Source: Candidatus Omnitrophota bacterium
GTDB taxonomy: Bacteria > Omnitrophota > Gorgyraeia > 2-02-FULL-51-18 > JAGOUK01
DNA length: 9,174 nucleotides
Assembly: GCA_018061225.1 (NCBI GenBank)
Contig: JAGOUK010000044.1
Location: forward strand, 1 to 9,174
Direction of reading: 5' to 3'
The notes beneath the pieces are model-generated. The model worked only from the letters and a program-made list of their open reading frames with translations. It was not told the origin of the DNA and searched no databases. The position numbers and the translations under genes are program-made. Shown here in pieces: positions 5,496 through 9,174 of the stretch; position 1 is the first letter of the stretch, and each line of letters opens with the position of its first letter.

Positions 5496-5503
5496 AAGAG
5501 GGG
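5496..5503 (+). promoter_or_regulatory. Ribosome binding site of gmd
   Basis: AAGAGGGG lies four bases before ATG 5508 and supports that start. The same bases overlap the TAA that ends a possible 10-codon leader frame (5465-5497). Confidence 0.65.
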
Positions 5504-5507
5504 ATTT

Positions 5508-6527
5508 ATGCAGCGCAAAAAAGCTTTGATCACCGGCATCACGGGTCAGGACGGGTCGTACCTTGCAGAGCTGCTGCTCTCCAAAGGATACGAGGTCTAT
5601 GGAATCATCCGACGCTCAAGTTCTTTCAACACCGGCCGGCTGGATGATATTTACCAGGACCCGCACGTGCCGCATGCCCGGCTGCATTTGGTGTACGGAG
5701 ATCTCAATGACGCCAGTTCGGTGAACAAGATTCTCAGAACCGTCCGGCCGGACGAGATTTATAACCTGGCGGCTCAGAGTCATGTTCGCGTGAGCTTTGA
5801 TATTCCCGAATACACGGCGGAAGTCACCGCGCTGGGATGTCTCAGGATTCTTGAGGGAATTCGGGAGACCGGAATCAAGGCCAAGTTCTATCAAGCTTCC
5901 TCCAGCGAGCTGTTTGGCCGAGCGGCGGCTCCGCAGTCCGAAAAAACTCCGTTTGAGCCGGTGAGTCCTTACGCGGTCGCGAAACTTTTTGCTTATTGGA
6001 CGACTAAGAACTACCGGGACAGTTACGGGATGTTTGCCTGCAACGGAATTCTTTTTAACCACGAGTCGCCCCGGCGCGGAGAGACCTTTGTGACGCGCAA
6101 GATCACGCGTGCGATCGCCCGGATCAAGCACGGCCTGCAGGATCATCTGTACCTGGGTAATCTTGATGCCAAGCGCGACTGGGGGTTTGCCGGAGATTAT
6201 GTGGAAGCCATGTGGCGGATGCTGCAGGCCAAGAAGCCTCAGGATTATGTCATCGCGACAGGCGAGACCTACTCGGTGAAGGACTTCTTAAAGGAAGCTT
6301 TCGGCGCTGCCGGTCTGGATTGGAAAAAATATGTCCGCATCGATAAGCGTTACTTTAGGCCGCTTGAAGTCGACGTGCTCCTGGGTGACGCGCGTAAGGC
6401 GCGCCGCGAGCTGCGGTGGAAGCCTAAGGTATCCTTTAAGGGTCTGGTGAAGATGATGCTGGATGCCGATATGAAGTTGGTCTCGGAAGAAGTTCACGGC
6501 AAACCGGTCAAGAAGTCCAACCGATAA
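5508..6527 (+). CDS. gmd: GDP-mannose 4,6-dehydratase
   Basis: This 339-residue short-chain dehydrogenase/reductase converts GDP-mannose to GDP-4-keto-6-deoxy-D-mannose in the cytoplasm, using tightly bound NADP. The product feeds GDP-fucose, GDP-rhamnose or perosamine synthesis for surface polysaccharides or glycosylation. The Rossmann motif is GITGQDG (10-16), followed by GIIRRSSSFNTGRLDDIY (32-49), which is diagnostic for Gmd. The catalytic residues are visible as S132 (Thr in E. coli), E134, Y155 and K159 (YAVAK). The substrate-binding stretch NHESPRRGETFVTRKIT spans 184-200. Length is normal for the family. The start has a good ribosome binding site and its own likely promoter. The gene is followed eight bases later by a strong terminator, so it is probably monocistronic. 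The partner enzyme (fcl, rmd or per) is not in the window. Confidence 0.97.
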   Translation: MQRKKALITGITGQDGSYLAELLLSKGYEVYGIIRRSSSFNTGRLDDIYQDPHVPHARLHLVYGDLNDASSVNKILRTVRPDEIYNLAAQSHVRVSFDIPEYTAEVTALGCLRILEGIRETGIKAKFYQASSSELFGRAAAPQSEKTPFEPVSPYAVAKLFAYWTTKNYRDSYGMFACNGILFNHESPRRGETFVTRKITRAIARIKHGLQDHLYLGNLDAKRDWGFAGDYVEAMWRMLQAKKPQDYVIATGETYSVKDFLKEAFGAAGLDWKKYVRIDKRYFRPLEVDVLLGDARKARRELRWKPKVSFKGLVKMMLDADMKLVSEEVHGKPVKKSNR

Positions 6528-6535
6528 GTCTCACA

Positions 6536-6587
6536 AAAAAATCCCCGTCCGCGTTGCTCGTCTGAGCTGTGCGGACGGGGATTTTTT
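6536..6587. terminator. Strong bidirectional intrinsic terminator between convergent genes
   Basis: AAAAATCCCCGTCCGC (to 6552) pairs with GCGGACGGGGATTTTT (6571-6587 region) through about 17 pairs. An inner GCTC/GAGC stem (6556-6559 with 6564-6567) sits in the loop. Runs of T follow the stem on both strands, so it ends gmd on the plus strand and the coiled-coil gene on the minus strand. Confidence 0.92.
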
Positions 6588-6613
6588 ATTTTGATCTAGC
6601 CCGCAGCCCGGGT

Positions 6614-9174
6614 CTATATTTCTTTGACTTCGAAGATCTGGCCCTTGGAATAGTCAGCCGCATCCACGTGGCGCTTCGTGATGCGGAGCGTCATCATGTC
6701 GTATTCGCCCGCCTTGCGGATCTCCGCATCGTAGATCGGGGTACCGTCCGCGCTCAGGCGTATCGTAGAACCCTCTTTGAGCCCTCGAATGTGATCCATC
6801 GAAACGAGGAGATAGTCGTTCTCAGGCCGAGAAATAATCAGTGTTGCGGTGGCCTTTTGAACCAGCGGCGCCTGATTTTGCTTCATGAGTTCAGGGTCCG
6901 TCCGCATGATCCGAAGCGCTCTTAGGGCCGAAAGGCGGCCGATCGGGCTCATGGAATCAACCGTTTCGGTCGACGCGGGCTTGGGCGACTCAGCGGCTTG
7001 AGTTGCCGGCTCGGACTGAGAGTTTTTTGCAGATATTTCGAGTTTCTTTCTTAAGCCTTCCTGGACCGCGGATTGCTGCTTCACAACCACAGCGGCTTGT
7101 CCGAGCGATTTTTTAAGTTCGTTGACCTGAGCTGCGAGCTGGGCCTTTTGGGCTTCGGAACGCTTACGGTCTTCGATCAGCGCGGCGCGCTCTGCTTCGA
7201 GAGCATCGATCTTACCGCGCAGCTGGGGAAGCTCGTGAGAGCCTTTGCCGGCAGCTTGCTCGGCTGCCCTGTTTGCCACGGCGAGTTCCATCTGTAAGGA
7301 TTTTTCCACAGCGGAGGAATCGTTGAGCTTGGCTTGAAGCGCCTTGAGTTCGGCCTTCATTTTTTGTGTTTCTTGTGACTCCACGGCGGGTTTGGCGGCC
7401 TCGGCGGCAAGGCGCTGCACTTCCGCTTCCAGTTTGCGTGCGCGCTCTTCCGAAGCGGATAATTTGTCCGCGAGATTTCTGCGGATGTCCTCGAACTGCT
7501 TGATGGATTGACCGTTTTGTTCCAGCGCTTGCTCTAACTTCAGGGTCTGCTGTTGGCGTTCGGAAAGGGACTTGGAGGAGGTTTCGAGCTCACTTTCGAG
7601 CAGCTTGAACGCGGACTGGGATTTGGCCAAATCCATCTTCAGTTGGGCGATCTCAGCCTCGCTTTGTTGAGATACGCCCTGGACGGCATCGATGGCATCT
7701 GCTTCAAGCTGTCTTTGGTCGGCCTCAAGCTGGGCCAGGGCGGCGCGTGTCTTTTGAGCCTCTTCACGGGCGGCGGCCTCACCGGTACGGGAGGTCTGGA
7801 GAGATTGCTCAAGGTCCGACTTGGCCTGCTGCAAGGATTGAAGCTGCATCTGGGCTGAAACCCGAGACCGTTGGAGCTCTTGGTTTTGCTTTTCAAGCAG
7901 CGTGCTCTTGTCGCGGGTTTGGAGGAGCGCCGATGAGGTGCTGCCGATCTCGGACTTGAGTTTGGCCAATTCGGACTCGGCTGCCGCTTGCGCGGTCCGG
8001 GCTTGTGCCAGGGCGGCTTCGGTTGATTCGCGCTCCTGGCGCTCGCGGCGCATTTGCGCATCTGCTTTGGCGATCTCAGTGTTGAGCTGGATTCGCTCTG
8101 TTTGCGCCTGAGCTTCCCTCATTTTGGATTCCTGAATGTCCTTGCGGTACTGCTCCGCTTCTTCGCGGGCCGCGTTAACCCCGCTGCCGAGTTGGGACAA
8201 GCGGGCTGTTACTTCATCAAGCCTTGTTTTCCAGGCGGTTTCGGCCTGGGAGAATTTTTCCTTCCAAAGGGATTCAGCACGGTCCAGCAGGGACTTTTGA
8301 TTTTCGTTCTGGGCGACCAGGCGGGCTCTGTCAGAACGCAGTTCGTTGATCTCTTGCATGGAGACCCTTTGAGTCTCCTGAAGGGAATGAACCGCGGCTT
8401 CGGCACCCGTCGATGCTTCACGGAGTTTAAGCGTTTCTGCGGACAACCGACGGAGCTCTGATTCATAGTCGGCTTTGGACGCCTCGGCCTCTTTCGCGCG
8501 TGATTCAATCTCCGAACGGAGTTTATTTTGGAGGTCCTGCGATGACGCCAGCTCCGCTTGCGTGGAAGTGATCCGGGTGCGGAGAGAGTTGATCTCGCGC
8601 TGAGAGCCGTCCAGAACGGATTCGAGAGAGGTTTTGGCTTGGCGGACCGCTTCGGCCTCTTTGGCGGAAAGATTCAGCTGTGATTCCAGCTGAGCGGCAC
8701 GCGCCTGAGCGTCCGCTGAATTTTTATGAGAAGCGGAGAGTGATGCTTCGTAGTCGGCCCGCTGGCGGTTCAGATCCGCGATGGTTTGGGTTTGGCGGAT
8801 GAGCTCCGAGTCCTTTTTCTTGAGGTCCGAGAGGATCTCGTTCTGCCGCGCGGATGCTTCTGAGAGCTTGCTTTGAAGTGCGGCGTTCGTTGTTTCGAGC
8901 GATTGTACCCGCGCGCGTTGGGTGTCGGACGACTCTGTCAGGGCTTTGATCTGATCTCCGAGACGCGATTGGAGTGCGGCCATCTCCGCGATCCGAGCTC
9001 CCTTGTCAGCATCGGACTTTTGGGATTGCTGGAGCTGATCAGAAAGTGTGTTCTTTTGGGATTCATAAGAAGCGATGACCTCTTTTGCCCGGGTCAGTTC
9101 GATTCGGCCCGTTTCCATTGCTGTTTGGAGTTCCTGGGCACGTGAGGCGACCTGGTCCCGCGAGCGGAGGAGGG
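6614..9174 (-). CDS. Long coiled-coil protein with small C-terminal beta-rich domain (5' end outside the window)
   Basis: The minus-strand frame is open from the window edge (9172) to TAG at 6616-6614, giving 852 visible residues. The ATG at 9118 is probably internal, because the 18 codons before it (ending AQELQTA) continue the same heptad pattern. From the edge to about 7050 the protein is almost pure coiled coil rich in Ala, Gln, Glu, Lys, Arg and Ser, with few Pro or Gly. A Ser/Pro/Thr/Ala-rich linker follows (about 6950-7040). The last 80 or so residues form a compact domain with predicted beta strands (TATLIIS, DYLLVSM, GSTIRLS, MMTLRIT, GQIFEVK) and the pattern 'glk-G-x-hydrophobic'. 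That pattern resembles the small barrel domains at the C-termini of FlgT, MreC and similar envelope proteins; this is recalled, not searched. An SMC-type role is unlikely because no ATPase head is visible at this end, though the N-terminus is unseen. A structural or envelope-spanning role is the most I would infer. Confidence 0.85.
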   Translation of the reverse strand, partial: LLRSRDQVASRAQELQTAMETGRIELTRAKEVIASYESQKNTLSDQLQQSQKSDADKGARIAEMAALQSRLGDQIKALTESSDTQRARVQSLETTNAALQSKLSEASARQNEILSDLKKKDSELIRQTQTIADLNRQRADYEASLSASHKNSADAQARAAQLESQLNLSAKEAEAVRQAKTSLESVLDGSQREINSLRTRITSTQAELASSQDLQNKLRSEIESRAKEAEASKADYESELRRLSAETLKLREASTGAEAAVHSLQETQRVSMQEINELRSDRARLVAQNENQKSLLDRAESLWKEKFSQAETAWKTRLDEVTARLSQLGSGVNAAREEAEQYRKDIQESKMREAQAQTERIQLNTEIAKADAQMRRERQERESTEAALAQARTAQAAAESELAKLKSEIGSTSSALLQTRDKSTLLEKQNQELQRSRVSAQMQLQSLQQAKSDLEQSLQTSRTGEAAAREEAQKTRAALAQLEADQRQLEADAIDAVQGVSQQSEAEIAQLKMDLAKSQSAFKLLESELETSSKSLSERQQQTLKLEQALEQNGQSIKQFEDIRRNLADKLSASEERARKLEAEVQRLAAEAAKPAVESQETQKMKAELKALQAKLNDSSAVEKSLQMELAVANRAAEQAAGKGSHELPQLRGKIDALEAERAALIEDRKRSEAQKAQLAAQVNELKKSLGQAAVVVKQQSAVQEGLRKKLEISAKNSQSEPATQAAESPKPASTETVDSMSPIGRLSALRALRIMRTDPELMKQNQAPLVQKATATLIISRPENDYLLVSMDHIRGLKEGSTIRLSADGTPIYDAEIRKAGEYDMMTLRITKRHVDAADYSKGQIFEVKEI

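Noticed and set aside
5404..5507. TPP riboswitch upstream of thiC
   Set aside because: The 104-base gap holds two promoters and shows no CUGAGA-type conserved core in either direction.
9116..9118. ATG at 9118 (minus strand) as the start of the coiled-coil gene
   Set aside because: The frame stays open to the window edge and the upstream codons continue the coiled-coil pattern; no convincing ribosome binding site is placed before it.
7073..9145. Several plus-strand frames of 70-135 codons opposite the coiled-coil gene
   Set aside because: They mirror the repetitive codon use of the coiled coil and show no independent signals.
1..9174. Mobile elements, CRISPR arrays, tRNA or rRNA genes, defence or toxin-antitoxin systems
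   Set aside because: No transposase or integrase motifs, regularly spaced repeats, terminal inverted repeats or tRNA-like folds were recognised on either strand by eye.

Overview
The window is a stretch of bacterial chromosome, moderately GC-rich by eye, with no mobile element, CRISPR array, rRNA or tRNA that I could recognise. Everything present looks like housekeeping or cell-envelope functions plus two tiny lysine-rich proteins and one very long coiled-coil protein. The phylum cannot be fixed from the sequence alone. The coiled-coil protein with a small C-terminal beta-rich domain, the histone-like lysine-rich peptide and the extended -10 promoters would suit a PVC-superphylum or Omnitrophota-like bacterium, but that is a weak guess from pattern memory.

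Layout. (1) Bases 1-1851, plus strand: the 3' part of a DEAD-box RNA helicase gene with an RGG-type tail. After a 10-base gap comes a membrane acyl-lipid/acyl-CoA delta-9-type desaturase carrying all nine expected histidine ligands. (2) 1786-2105: a dense run of palindromes at the 3' end of the desaturase gene, an extended -10 promoter, a 47-residue basic protein that looks leaderless, and a bulged hairpin. (3) 2106-3380: a FabF-like ketosynthase with a complete Cys-His-Lys-His catalytic set and sequence features closer to type II polyketide KS-alpha enzymes than to ordinary FabF. (4) 3399-3446: a bidirectional terminator plus a second hairpin, separating it from the convergent minus-strand operon. 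(5) 5403 down to 3459, minus strand: thiC (HMP-P synthase of thiamin synthesis), then a 33-residue peptide of which 18 residues are Lys or Arg. (6) 5404-5507: a compact divergent promoter region. (7) 5508-6527, plus strand: gmd (GDP-mannose 4,6-dehydratase). (8) 6536-6587: a strong bidirectional terminator. (9) 9174 down to 6614, minus strand: at least 852 residues of coiled coil ending in a small beta-rich domain; its 5' end lies outside the window.

How the parts relate. The helicase and desaturase are probably co-transcribed; both families include well-known cold-induced members, so a cold-acclimation unit is a reasonable hypothesis. The desaturase and the ketosynthase both act on acyl chains, and only the small basic gene lies between them. 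thiC and gmd share a promoter region but no pathway. Three candidate promoters (1857-1865, 5410-5418 on the minus strand, 5448-5456) share a TGn-TAnAAT extended -10 with no convincing -35. Two of them lie so close to their start codons that the mRNAs should have almost no leader. No system that is clearly new was found; the most interesting points are the leaderless promoter pattern, the palindrome cluster, the divergent ketosynthase, the lysine-rich microproteins and the coiled-coil giant.
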